Of a DNA stretch of 64,000 bases, positions 22,809-36,200 are shown in pieces. A program made the position numbers and the translations under genes. This stretch comes from Gyrodactylus bullatarudis (Eukaryota > Platyhelminthes > Monogenea > Gyrodactylidea > Gyrodactylidae). The notes below the pieces were generated by a model that made no database searches, was not told the DNA's origin, and saw nothing but the letters and a program-made list of their open reading frames with translations. Where the stretch lies: the NCBI GenBank assembly GCA_012064415.1, contig SSNU01000346.1:1-64000 (forward strand), written 5' to 3'. Every line of letters begins with the position of its first letter. The stretch's first letter is position 1.

Positions 22809-25800
22809 GGAACAATCTCCATCAAATTAGATTCATATGGATATAGTAATAACTTGTGACCACGCTTAGTTAGTAGATTAGTTGTCTAAAATCATTATAA
22901 AAATCTACAAATTCCCATTTTTGATCACCATTGGTTATAGATCCAATATGCTCGATAAATTATAAAATTTATTTGAGATAAAACTGATATTCTATTAATC
23001 CTGTAAGTATACATTCTCATTTAACCTGATTCTGTCTGTACAGAAGATGAATTGTTTCTTTGATTAATTAAATTATGAAATCCAAGATGATAGCTAATAT
23101 TTATCATTAAGAATTTTCCTCTTCTTTCTGCTTTAAACGTTTTAGCTACTTTGACATTTCTACCCATATAGAGAACAAGAAGAGGTGAGATGAGGGGTGG
23201 TGAACATAAAGTTTTACTACCTTTCTCTACTCTACTGTGTAATGTTCAGTGAAAATGGAGCACTTATACTCAAACTGCTTCCACTGCTACTGTAGTCATA
23301 ATTAGATGTAAAAATGTAATTTAATTAACTCAAAAGAAAAAAAAACTGATATAAATCATGCAAATTTTCCAAAGTTTTGAGAATGGAGCTCTGCTAGATA
23401 TGTCGTATTTTGTTACTCAACTCAAAAATAAACATTTAGGAGGAATTATTTTTTGTTACGCTGTTCACTATAGAACCTTGAACTTGAAACTGAAATTAGT
23501 ACGAAGAATCTTTATTGAAATTTTTTAATCGATTTGAAGCAGCCGTTTATTGATATTAGGGATCAAAATTAGACGAAGATTTCGAATTCGTTCATAGATA
23601 AAATTTTACAGATTCCAAGAAAAAGTTAAACTTCTAAATTTCGGATAATTTTCCTTCGTGAAAAATTCAGTTCGATATCCCATAATAATGGAGAAATTTT
23701 GCAAACGAATTTTGATCCAAAATATGAATACTTAACTGCTTCGAATCATCGAAATCGATTTTGGGCTAGAAAGTTGAAACAGTGGAAATTTGATGCAATT
23801 TTGAAATTCAAAAGATGGCCTAATTTTTTAGGAATATTTTGAAATATCTACAACTGGCTCAGTTTTTCGTAAAAGTACTCAGGAATGAATTCTTAGTAAA
23901 AGAGGTAAAGTTACCTTTGACTCCTCTTGTTTTTGAACTAATTAAAGTCTAAGTTGAAAATTTACTTATTTATTTCAAAAATTCTCAACTTCAACTCAAT
24001 TTTATGCCTATATAAGAAAAATAAAGATAAAGCTGTATAATTTATTATTAATTTGATTGATGAATTACTACAAAATGTTATGAATTTTAGGTGTTATAGA
24101 ATAGAGATTTGTCAATGAAAATATTTTACTGAAACAAAATTTACGAAAAGATTTTTACGCTTTTGATACTTCAAGGACTACTATATCCTAATTGAGGTAG
24201 ATTTTTATCCTACCAGGTGCTAAATAGGCAAAAAATAGAGATGAAGTTGAGGATTTTCAAAGTAAATAGGTAAAATTTCAACGCTGAATAGCTCAGAAAC
24301 TAGAAGAGTCAAGGGAGAGTTCCATTCTAATCTTTTGTTAAGAATTTATTCCTGAACAAGATGATGTCATTTCTGTCTTTCTGTATCTCATTCATATTTT
24401 TCTCTATTGAAAGGCAAAAGACTGTTATTCGGGTTTTCAGCCAGTTTTCAAATTTCTTTATTATCACAATCAGCTCAATCGCAATCAGAAATTGATATTT
24501 TTTCCATCTGGCATGATAGTTTACAAGAATTGCCTTAAAAAAGTGTTAAAGTCTTTGGGAGTGCATAACCTTACAATGATAAAAATCTACTCATATTTTA
24601 AATGTACAAGTTTACTCTTCTCTCTTTTTGATAGATAAATAAAACTAAACAATTATGCAATACATAATGTACAATGTAATTTACAATTCTGTACAGTATA
24701 CCCTTTATTCTGTTGCCAGTAGTAGTTGTAGAGTATTGAATAAGCTTTGGTAATATTTTTATTGTAGAAGAATTTTTAGTGAAATTGTAACGATCAAGTT
24801 ATTTTATTTATATTCCATGATATATATGAAAAATACCAATAACTTACTAAAGAAAGAATTGATGTTTTACGTCATGGTAATGCTTACACTATCATCAAAG
24901 GCGGGCAGTGTTAGTGTATTGATCATTTTTAGTGCTTATAAATTAATGAAAAAAATTCCATCAAAAGTTATGGGTTCATTTAAAAAATTTCATAAAGACA
25001 AATGGTTTCGATCCTAAGCACGGACCATTGATCACTCTGTTTTGTGTTATCCTTGGATCTTTTCCCCAAAAAAATACTAATTCAATTCCAAATTTAATCA
25101 AGTTTCGAAAACTGTCATTGAAAATTATATAACTATAGAAGTGATTGAGAAAATCAAGATCAAACGAGATCCAAACTTCGGTGTGTTGAATTGAAAATGA
25201 TAAAAGCTGATATTTTTGAGAAAATAATATTGATTTCTCAAGATATTTCAGGATCTTTCATGACTTGTTGATTGATTACTTGGTGAAATTTTCATTAAGA
25301 TCCGATTAGATTAAAAAAATTAAAATGGGATCAAAATTTTTGATGATCTGAAGAAAAAGGGGGGTCACTAAATCTGATTTCATTTTTTCCATGCATCTCT
25401 CACTGAAAAACCGTGATTAGATTCGAATTCTACGTAAAATTTTGATCAGTGAGAGACCCTTGAAATCATGATCTGAATATAAGCAATAGAAGGGATTGGT
25501 TCAAAAAATCTACGAAATCTCCAAAAAATTTCAAATTATACGAATTTTTGAGTTCTCGTGGATAATACAAAAACGTAGACATAAAGATGATAATTGTTCT
25601 TATGAAGATGAGAACTTTTATTTTTCACAAAAATCTCAATGTACTTCTTTAATTGAAAAAGTTGCATATATCCCTCAGTTTTCTGCTTGAAGCTGTTCTT
25701 TTTGTCTTAGTTGAAATTGTTAAAAATATCCTGTTTAAGATGAAATTGATCAAGAACAAAGTTGTGCATACATAGATTGTTACATGGTGAAACTACTCAT

Positions 25801-26402
25801 TGAGTAATGACGTTTTTTGTATTCCCAAATACAATATCAATAAAGATTACATAAAAACTGATAAACATTGTTGATGTTTGCATAATTTCCTTACATCAAA
25901 CCAAAATTGGTACACTCTAAAGTAAACTCAGAGAAATAAAAAAATTATTAAAACTTTCTGTTCATGGTAAATGCGGCATCTTGAAGCGAAATTATTTGCA
26001 TAATCTCTTTTGGGTAAGTGTTGAGAAGTGTAGGTCCTACACTGTAGGATGGTGATTGAGGAAAATACAGACAAGACTCTCCAAATATTAAAAATGAAAT
26101 GAAAATTTTCCTGGATAATATCTTAGTTATCAATAACAGAAAGATAGTTTTTTCGTCCACCGTGGAATTGACCAACCAATGTTATAAGTCGATGATTTTC
26201 TGATTTAGTGTCTGCAGATTTGTACTTATATGGTACTGATGGGGAAGTCCGAAATAAAGTCCTTATTTATGAAATAACTGGCACCATCTTATTTTTTCAT
26301 CAATATTTTTGTAGATATAAAAGAAAGTGGTTTTTATTCACTATGGTTGATCAGTAGTGAAACATAAATAATTATTTATAATGATTCACTTCTCCACCAA
26401 TT

Positions 26403-26515
26403 TTGGTGTTTGAGAAAGCACAAACCCAGTAGTAAAAGCTGAAAAAAACACCAAAACTCTTCAATAAATAGCAACACTGAAGAGAAAGGTCATTAAAGGC
26501 CAGGGAAAAATATCT
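26403..26515. repeat. Partial copy of MITE family 2
   Basis: AGCTGAAAAAAACACCAAAA and the following segment through GGCCAGGG are the reverse complement of 12.37-12.45 kb. Only the central and one arm portion is present. Confidence 0.5.
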
Positions 26516-27279
26516 GGTAAATTAGGATAATTTTAGCGAATTTTTCGTATACCAGAATAGGAAAATGCAAAAAGTCTCTAAGCTTGATTATTTATTATGA
26601 TTTCCATTTATCAAATTTATACAAAAGAAAGTTTATAAACATAATTTTTGTTATAACAACTAATGAAGAGTGAAAAGAGTATATATACGACGTAGAGAAA
26701 AGTAGGATTATGATACAAATTTTATTTATCAACTGAAGAAACTAAGAAGATGTGAAACTAAAATAACTTTATTGTTGATAATAAAAAGATAATATCAGTT
26801 TGGATATATGTTCCTTAACTCGCTTCATTTTATTGTATAGCAATCGTGTATAAAAATCTTTTTCTACATATTTGAATCAAAATAATGAAATGGACACATG
26901 TTTTCTCTTTAGTTTTTATTGTATTTAAATACATGACTAATTTTAAAAATTATACTTTTGAATTTTTCATCGATAAAAATCAACAAATAAAAGTCTGAGA
27001 CTTTTATCTGAATACTTTTGAGAAATTTAAATAGAGTATATTCTTTCAGAAACGAGCGAATTTATGAGCAGAGTTGATTTCTACTTGTCTCGGTTATCGT
27101 GAATGAAAACTTGGAACATTAGAATTTATCTCATCTTTTATTTGTGATAATTTATAGGGTACGCAGAAAATAGCAAAAATTATATCCTAAAATAGCATTC
27201 CATGGGTTGAAATGAACAATTTCAAGTAATTTTGGACAGTTTGAAAATAGCAATTTGAAAAATTATTGATTTTTAAAAC

Positions 27280-27403
27280 TGAATGACATAATGGTGAAGC
27301 ATTTTCGACAGATGATTCAATACAAAATAATGCTTAGAATTGATAGTTCTATCAGAAAAGTTGGTCCTAATATGAGGTTTAAAATTCCACCCTAGCCTAC
27401 TAC
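27280..27403. repeat. 124-bp dispersed repeat, first copy
   Basis: The segment starting GAATGACATAATGGTGAAGC and ending CACCCTAGCC is almost identical to 40770-40893 (a few substitutions). It has no coding capacity and its family is unknown. Confidence 0.75.
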
Positions 27404-28892
27404 AGACCACTTTTTAAATTTTTTATCTATATTCATCGAAAATACAAATTTTTTTTTAGAAAATTTCATCTTTTTGGCTTATTTATCGTCAGAAAATGTT
27501 TAATATTACAAAGTTTATTTAGTCAAAGAATTCTATTGTTGTTGTTTGCAACATCATGCTTTATGCTTGCCAAATGTAGTGAGTTATTGAAAAAAATTTT
27601 GGTAGCCTTACATTTAATTCAACGTTACTGTAAATATCCTAGTAAAGTTTTGTCTTCAACCAGAGTATAATATTAGTATAGTTAGGCAGACTTTTCTTCA
27701 CAGATCCATTTCAAATTATCATCATTAGGTTGAGCAAATTCCTATTTTTCAAAACCGAACGACCAACCAAAACTCTAGCGATGAATTATTAGTAATAAAT
27801 TATTACACATTCAATGAATAATGATTAATATTAATTCATATTCATATAATTCATAGAGATAGCTTTTCACTGATGCTAACTAAAGCTACTTGAAAAAGGT
27901 TGATTTAAAAAAAAAAAATTTAGTCGAATATTTAAAAAAATATTTAGAACATATTTTAGAAAAATAATTTTAAAAAACTATAAAAATAGCTATAAAACAA
28001 TAGCTTTAGATATCAAATATGCAATCACTTGCTCAACATCTCTCATAGTTCAGAAGACAACTAGTTCTAGAGCCAAAAATGTAAATTTTAACCTCTACTA
28101 TCTTTTAAATGAAATGCCTTCAGAATTCTTATTCCTAGTATGATTTTCAAAAAAAACAACCGAATCTAATGTAAATTATGACCAGTATTAACTTTATTCT
28201 CATTATGCAATACATAGCATGCATTGACCATGTTATGTTTTATAACGGAATATATATCAACCTTTTGATTCTGAAGGATCCTAGATTAGTCAGCTCGAAA
28301 GAAAAGAGCTGAAAAGGTCACAAAATTTTATTTCAAGTCGAGAAACTAATCAAAATTAAAGTCTACGCTAAATAGGCCAAGTTATCCGATTTAAAATATT
28401 ATTTACATTTAGCTATCCTGAATTTTATTTTCCATTGTCTTTTCATTGCATACATCAATGCATATATCCATGCATACATCTTCTAATGATTGTACGTAAG
28501 ATTCATTTGAAATGTAGTAGATAAAATATCACGAGGAACAAATAAAGCTACCTACACAAACCAATGAAAATGATTAATTTTCATCATACACTATGTTATT
28601 CTTCTTTTTTCATCAATTTTTACGTATATTCATTCATATGATTATTCTATTTTAGTTAGTTTTTTACCCAATTCATTTATAATACATAAATATGGTTACA
28701 TATTATCATTTTTCATTGTATAGTACACTATGTACAAAAAATAATAATAATTCAATGAATACATCATACATTCAAGATAATTTTATTCCTGATATGTAAA
28801 GATGTTCAGAGGGGTGGATAAAGTGTTGGGCAAAGTATCTTTGCATATAAAATTAACTGAGGAAATACAAAAGACGCATAATTGAAAAAAGG

Positions 28893-30168
28893 ATGAACTC
28901 TCCATCTCATAATAATAATAATGAGTCTGAAATAAACGAGAAAAATGTTCAGAATCTTTTACAGAGGATGGGACAAAACTTTAACGCTTCTCCATTCATC
29001 TCAATCTTGTCAAATAATCAAAAGAATTTTATGTCAAAATTTGAGGAGCAAAACTTGATTTTCTGGCAAGTCTTCAATTCCCTCCAAAGGAAAATTTCAA
29101 CAAACCTTCAAAGAAATATGAGCATGCAAGGTTCTGAAGATAATGGAATTTTCAATTTTAATAATTCCCAAAAGAGCACATTCGATGATTTTAGGGTGGT
29201 AAGTGAAAGTATTCTTCTCATAGCTTTGAGCATTCAGTTAAATCTCTTAAATAGGAACCTTCGTATCCACAAGAAGTTGACACTGCTATTGATGAAACGT
29301 TGGATGGCAATGACCAGATAGACCTTACGACAGTCGAGATCTATGGCCAAAAACTTGTATGCGTTCAGCTGGATGGTCAACAGAGACTTTGTCTGGCACA
29401 GATATCAGCAACCTTACTGAAAGAGTTTTCGTATAATGAAATTCACAATCGGAGAGTAGCCCTTGGCATAACATGCGTTCAGTGTACTCCTGCACAATTG
29501 GAATTACTTCGACGAGCTGGGGCTATGCCAGTGTCCTCACGACGTTGTGGAACAATTACGATAAGGGAAGCTGAACGTCTCATCAAGTCTTTCTTGGAAG
29601 AGATAAGTCCTCCGAAATTGCCAGAAAATTTTTCTTTTCCTGTTCTGCACAAATGCGGCTGGGGAGCCCAAGGTAATTTCCTCCCCCAAAGATACAACAG
29701 CTCAAGGGCCAAGTGTATTCGATGCAATTTTTGTGAGGTAATTTCTCACCGAGAAAATGTTTTTTTATGGAATCAGAAGAAATTCATTTATTCTTATTCT
29801 AGGCTTACTTTTCACCAAACAAGTTCATATTCCATTGTCATCGACCGGATGAGACAGGACTAAACCAATTACCTTCAGACTATCGACATCCTGATGCAGC
29901 CAACTTTAATGCTTGGCGAAGACATCTCTACCTTGCTGATAATAATCCGAGTCATGATTTAATATATGCATGGGAAGATGTGAAAGCCATGTTCAACGGT
30001 GGAAATCGCAAGAGATCAACTATTTCACGAAGTCCTATGCGCTCAGAGAGTCCACAAAGCTCGTATCAAGGCAGTAAAAATGAATTCTTTTCAACAAATC
30101 CCTTTGAATCGATGAAACAGGGCAAGAGATCCAAAATTATACATGCCATTGAAAGTCTTATGGATTGA
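28893..30168 (+). CDS. SKI/SKOR (fussel)-family transcriptional corepressor
   Basis: This nuclear corepressor family binds Smad proteins and dampens TGF-beta/BMP transcription. Three exons (28893-29198, 29255-29737, 29803-30168; introns 56 and 65 nt) join in phase 0 to 384 residues. After a poor-complexity N-terminus, the SKI/DACH homology domain begins near residue 118 (VEIYGQKLVCVQLDGQQRLC, then CLAQISATLLKEFSYNEI and GITCVQCTPAQLELLRRAG). The SAND-like Smad4-binding zinc domain follows: LHKCGWGAQG, KCIRCNFCE, then AYFSPNKFIFHCHRP in the third exon. HPDAANFNAWRRHLYL and AWEDVKAMFNGGNRKRS are the block that separates SKOR/Corl proteins from SKI. The protein is far shorter than vertebrate SKOR1/2 and lacks their long C-terminal part. 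The fine subfamily call (SKOR) is likely but not tested by phylogeny. Confidence 0.9.
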
Positions 30169-31586
30169 TTTAAAAGGCTAATATAATATCAGATGAATGA
30201 GTAAACAATATGAAAAAATATGAGATTTTCCATGATGTAATAAATGAAAAAACTACAAGTAATTGATTATGAAGTATCATCCACCTTAATTTATATCTCT
30301 ATCCCATTGTATAATGAAGAAGAAAAACTATTCAAATTATTCTGGAAAGGATCCTTAACTCTTCATGTCCAAAATTATTTTTTCATCAAATAGATTAGAG
30401 AATTTGTAACCTTACCAAAATAGTTACGTTGATTCCGAATCTTTGATTCCTTTTTGAAAGCTGACTAAATATTTTTAAATATTTGACTCTTCTTTAAGTA
30501 ACTTTGGTTAGCATTAGTGATAAGCTATCTTAATGAATTACACATTTTTGTAGCTTATTAAACTTCTGTTCTAATGAGGGATGAAAAAAGTATTTGAGCG
30601 TTTTTTAGTTAAAAATATCGCTCAAGAAAGGGGTGTTTCATTCGTTGGAATATGGGACATGAAGGGTTAAATCTTTTAATAGAAAAGAGATTCTGAAAAG
30701 TTAATCTTGAAAATCTAGATTTGTGACTTCTACGGGTAGTGATTTGAAAAAAATTTATAAGATCTTGGTCTGATATAATTTTTCTGGAAAAAAATTTTAT
30801 GCTAATTTCAGATCTGCTTTTAGAATTTTGCTCCGTAGTAATTCTTTTGCTATGAATTTTTTGGTCATAGCTGCCAAAAAACAAAAAAATGTTAATTTCG
30901 AGTACCTCAGTGATCTTAATTGATATTTTTGGTAGGAAAACATAAGAATCCGAAATTGATTTTATCTCCACTAGAAAGAGCGCAAAATTTTGCGTTAATA
31001 CGCGGATTCAGCGCTTTCGCAAAGGTTTTTAAAATGCGCGTAAAGTTAGAAAAATCCTTTAAAATGTACATATTTTTCGTCTGTTTTTCTTCTTATTTGA
31101 CGTGCGGATTTAAGTTGTTGGAAGTTATAAAGCTTTTTTCAAGCCAGCATTTTTATCAATGCTTATTATACAGTAGACTTCAGCTCAATTAATAAAACTA
31201 TCAACGCTACAACTCCGGGATAGATTTTAGTAATACACAGATACAAAGGATTTTATGCTAAAATCTACTCTCAGAGTTATCTGAGAATAAAGGTAAAAAT
31301 TCTCAAAAATTCACTTCTAAATCTTACTCTTAAAAACACGATTTAAATGCCCCAATGAATTCCTCGTAAATCTATTCTACGCTTCAGTTTCTTCACACTG
31401 GACTGGCCTATGAGTTTTGCAATAGACTGTGTACAGCTATTGGACAAGAAAGAAATTGCTTGATAACGCCTTTTATTTAGATATTGAAACTGTTACTAAA
31501 TTTTAAGGAAACATGAAGCTTCGTCATTTTATTTTATTACTCAAATACTCCGTAGTAATCAAAAATGATTATCTGATTCATAAAAT
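30169..31586. other. Intergenic AT-rich stretch with repeat fragments
   Basis: No gene is visible. A short repeat near 30475-30535 (CTTTAAGTAACTTTGGTTAG) recurs at 48.37 kb and, inverted, at 27.87 kb. Another block near 31.32-31.44 kb (CCAATGAATTCCTCGTAAA) has a diverged relative at 50.5-50.65 kb. Confidence 0.45.
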
Positions 31587-32210
31587 ATGATTATGATTCT
31601 ATCAAACAGAATTCCAATTGAACCATCGTATAATCCAATGATAATAACCTCCATTAATGACCTCGGGCTTAACTACAACTCTAAGCTTAGCACAAAAGAT
31701 CATGCTCTAATAATTTCTAAAGCTATAAACTGCAAGTGCTACTTCCTCAAAAAGTTCGTAATGTCCTCTAACATAAGATTAACTCTCCTCAAAAATGTTT
31801 TTATTCCACACTTTGACTATGTTGCAGGACTCTTAAGTCCAATTCCTCAGACAATATGTAAGAAGATGGAAAGGATTCAATACCTTTTTCTCCGCTCGTG
31901 TCTTGCCCTCATTCTTACAAGAAACTCTTAGAGATGGCAAATATGTATCCATTATGGCTCCGAAGAATTGCAACTGCAGCATCCCTATTCAGTAAACAAC
32001 TTTCTACAAATCAATCAAGATATAACCTCAGACAAGGTAGTGGGTTTTCTATCTTGCTTCACACCATACTCCCCTTAAGAGCAAGATTTCAGATCAATTT
32101 TTCAATTTTTAAAAACATGAAATTATCACAGATATGCATTTATCTTACTCAATTTATACCAGATTCGCATAATTATTTCTGTAACTATTTTAAATAACTT
32201 ATTTTATGAA
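31587..32210 (+). mobile_element. LINE (family A), 5'-truncated, frameshifted
   Basis: Two overlapping frames (31587-31931 and 31898-32197) encode the C-terminal half of a LINE ORF2: DLGLNYNSKLSTKDH, LLKNVFIPHFDYVAGLL, MYPLWLRRIATAAS and QSRYNLRQGSGFSILLH. They end IPDSHNYFCNYFK. A frameshift near 31900 separates them. It is homologous to the copies at 41-43.6 kb and lacks the RT core. Confidence 0.8.
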
Positions 32211-33291
32211 TCTATTATAATAAGATTCCTAAAAATTTTAAATCCTAGAGCTTTTCAAACTAAAGAAAATTTATACAAAATGTAAAAAGAAGTCTTAAAA
32301 TCAACATGAATCAGTGAAAGGATTCAAATTATTAATTGATACTTATTCTGTTAAAGAGAAATTATCGACAAGCATGCTAATTCTCAATCAGAGTTAGAGA
32401 TCATGGTGCAAAACTATAAAAATTTACGATTCAGTAGGAAACTACACAAGGGGTCATGAAAAATTCAAAATTAAGGTAATTGGGAAAAGTAATCTCTATT
32501 CAAGCTCTGCTCTGATTGACTCATTTTTTACCCCTGCCAAATTCATGAAATTTTTACTCATTATGTAATACAGTAGTATTCTGACAAGATACGATGATAT
32601 AAAAGATTTATCACTAAATATTCACTTGGCATGTTCATCGCCGCAAAATATTTTTAAAGAGGACTACTTTCTGCAAAATAAAATTTTCGAATTTCATAAA
32701 ATAATAAGGTTACTGATAAGCATGAATTTTTTTATTTATATTTAACATTCATTCAGATAAAATAACAAAACATTCTTCTCCTCTTTATGTGCTTGAAATG
32801 TCCTGATAGATTCGATCTTGAGAATATGATTCGATAGAGATGAGGCAGGTCTCAATCGTTGGCAAGACTGTCATATTCTCATGATGGAGCGACATTTTTG
32901 CATAAAGTTTAACATTATTTTAATTTTCATAACAATACGTTACTGTAATAATAGTTTATCTTTGGGTGTAATATTTTCTTCTTTTGCTTTAATGAGTCTT
33001 GTTGAGTTTTTTTTCTTTCAGATAAAAATTGAGGCAGGGGGGACAAAACAAGAGACTAACTTCATGTGCTCAAACAAAAGGATTGTACTGGAAAAAATAT
33101 CGAAATTTCTCGAGGCATAATTTGGTTGAGGGCATAGCAATTATATTCATAGCAAAATTTTAAACAAATCTCAGTTTCCGCATAGAATTTTTTTGCAAGA
33201 TTTTTTCAAAATAAATTTTTATGACTGATGTTTAAGAGGGTTATTGAAGAGTGAGAGTGTCAGGGTTAAATCTTGGTTTTTTCAAATGACT
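32211..33291. other. Gene-free stretch
   Basis: A 79-codon frame at 32881-33120 (+) has no recognisable features. The last 150 bp would be the 3' UTR of the minus-strand VWA gene. Confidence 0.4.
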
Positions 33292-36200
33292 TTACTTGGC
33301 AGTAGTATGAGGAGCAGCAGTTGAAGCCGATGCCTTTGGAAGAATCTTACCCTTGATGACATCTAAAGTTAGAGTTTAAGAAGATTATTAACATGCATTG
33401 AAATGAAAGCAAAATAAAAATTTACCATCATTCTCAGCAGTCTTCAGGTTGGTTATTGCTCCTGATGCTTTGAGTGTAATGAATCCGCTATATTCGTGAA
33501 GATTCTTCAAGTGTCTTCCGACCAAATGTGCTTCCCATGCTGATACATTTCCTTGAGCAAGAGTTTCATTAGCCAAGATCTTTGACATGTTATTATAAGA
33601 GTTTGCCAAGTTCAAGGATTCCTTGTTAATGTTTAAGCAGAGATTGACCAATTCAGTTTGATCTACCCTCAATAGTTCCTGAGCCTTGATGCTTCCATTA
33701 TTGAGTATATGAAGTTTATTCTCCAAATCTTCCTTATCCTTTGGATTGAACATTTGGATGAGCTCTTGAATCTCCTCGGTAATCTCTTTGAGCCAGTTGA
33801 GAACTTGTCTAGTTAACTCGTAACCCTTGAGAGCAACTAAAATCAATAGAGTTAGAAAATTATTTTTGCTTCAAATTGAAAAGAATCGTTTACATGGCGA
33901 GATATATGCGATTGCAGCGTCAAGATCTAACGGCTTATGGGAAATGGACTCCAACTTGAGAGTTTTAGCCTTGTATACTTTTACGAATTCGGCACCTTTG
34001 CTTCTTTCAACTTTGAAGGAAACTATGATTTCTTTGCTATCTGCTTCCTTGTTCTTTGTCTCAAAGTCAACGATTTCGTACAATTTAACATTGATCTAAG
34101 ATTTTTTGAAAAAAAATTTAAAATGAGATTGTTGACTTGGCAAGATGTTCAACCTACAGATTTAGCGATTGCCTCTTTGATGTCAGCTCTAAATTTGGCT
34201 TGTTGCCATTCATGTGTACCAGCGACTACTGTGAAATAATCATCAATTTTGAATGTAATCATTGACATTTCGTCAAGATCTAGTTTAGTCAGACCCAATT
34301 CGCTGTAGTCATTGCCACCTTGAGCTTCAATTTCTCTCAATTTTGCAGAAATATCTTTCATGACACTAATGTGATTGACTGTTCCAGGGGCATTGCATCG
34401 GCTTTCGAGAGCTTGGTCCCGAATTGACATCAAATCTTCGTAATCTCTTACAAGGAAAATGTTCATTGAAAAAGGTTTTGAAGCAATTTTCTGCAAATAA
34501 GCTGGTTGTATATTTTTGCCGATACCAATCACGACAATTTGGATACCCATTCCCTTTAAGCGCTTAGCCTCCTCTTCAACATTGACATCGCCGTTGTGTT
34601 CAGTATCTGTTATGAGATAAAGTACCCGAGAAGCTTCTTTACGGCTACCATGATTGTTTGAGAAAGCATTCATTCGCATAACTTCGAGACCTTCACCAGT
34701 ACTTGAAGAGCCTGGATGATATCGCATGTCGTTGATTCTCTCGACAGCCTCCTTTGTCTTGAAGAAAGTATAAAAGTTGAATAATAGACCAATCTTGTGA
34801 TTTGATGAGAAACGTCCTAAGGCTATGTGAGTACCATCTCGAGAAACTGGCAGTTTTTCAACCAGTGAAGCAACAAATCGCCTGACAGCCGGGAAGTTCG
34901 TGTAATCAATTGATTTTGAAGTATCAACAAGGATTGCTACATCCATTGCATTCTTACAAGCTAAACATAAATTTAGGTTAGATAAAGTTTAATTGAGTAA
35001 AACTCTGCATACATTGTTTGCATGGTTTGAAGCCAACGAAAGTAGAATCTTCACAACGATTTTCTTTGCTCAACTTCTTAAGAGATACACGAACAGCAAC
35101 TTGAGAGCCATCACAGGCACTTGTTTCAATCTTTGGCTTGTCACAAGAGCATTGGATTTCAGTTTTGACATATCTTGCAACACACTGGCCCTGAATTAGA
35201 TCGTAAAGTTTGATCTTTTTGACCCTAAAGTTGTTAATGCAAGGACCATGAGTGATTTCTCTCTGTGGACAATCTATTAAAAATTAGGTATTAAGTAAAG
35301 AATCTATGTGAATTTTATAAGATTTATGTGTACCGCATCGAATTGAACGCCATGAAATCTGAGCGTCACATTTATAACCTTCTGGGCCGCCAGGAACTAG
35401 TCGATAGAAGGTATATTTGGTTCTCTTTATCATATCTGAGCACTTGTCAACGTGAACTTGGACGTGTGGGCATCCTTAAAGATTTTTAATAAACTTTTTA
35501 TTCCTTCGTTAGCATTGAGGAAATACACTTACGACACCTAATTCTCATGTGAGTACTCTTCTCAGAACAGATCAACATTTTATCGTCAAGGACGTAGTCA
35601 TACTTGATAACTTCACGGTACATTCCTTTACATGAAGTTCTAACGGTTCGTGATTGAGGACAAGCACAACGAGCTCTCTTCCAATCCCGAATTATTGTCT
35701 TTTGACATTTGAATCCGTTGGTGTAGAACTCAACACGATCCAATTGTTGATACTCCTTGATACATTTTCCACGAATAACACGTGCCTTTGGACAAGCTTT
35801 ATTGAGAAGTTAGATGATATTTTATGTGGGTAAATTAGGAATGAAGCATTAATCTTACTGAATTTGTCACATCTTGTTGCAATTACTCGAGAGACCATCT
35901 CGTGAATTTGTTGTAGCTTTCTCAAAGCGAACACAAATACCTTACCTCCTGAGCCAGCCAATTTGAACAGGTTTTGTCTGTGGAAAAATATGTTTTTTTG
36001 TTAATTTCTTCATTTAATTCTGGTTAAACTTACGTTTTTGCCTCTACATTCTCGCCAATTGCAATAATGACAAAGTTGACACCAGCCTCGCGGAGCTTTC
36101 TTGCTTCCCAGAATTCATCAATTTTACCAGCTGTCGGATTGCCTCTAGTCAATAGAACCATCATCCTTGGTGTGTCTTCTCTTAGACCGTTACCCATGAC

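Larger units (their letters stand above)
22230..28892. other. Long gene-free AT-rich stretch
   Basis: I find no domain-bearing exon on either strand across 6.6 kb. Short frames (24817-25017, 25948-26175) lack recognisable features. Repeats recognised inside are listed separately: an inverted repeat near 22.6-22.8 kb, a MITE fragment at 26.4 kb, a 120-bp repeat at 27.28 kb and a short repeat near 27.87 kb. The stretch around 25.6 kb also carries a diverged foldback terminus. Confidence 0.45.

Noticed and set aside
35692..35961. Possible intron starting at GTAAGG near 35.94 kb in the VWA gene
   Set aside because: Reading straight through gives a good end of VWA2 and keeps the phase to the next exon; splicing there would remove conserved sequence.
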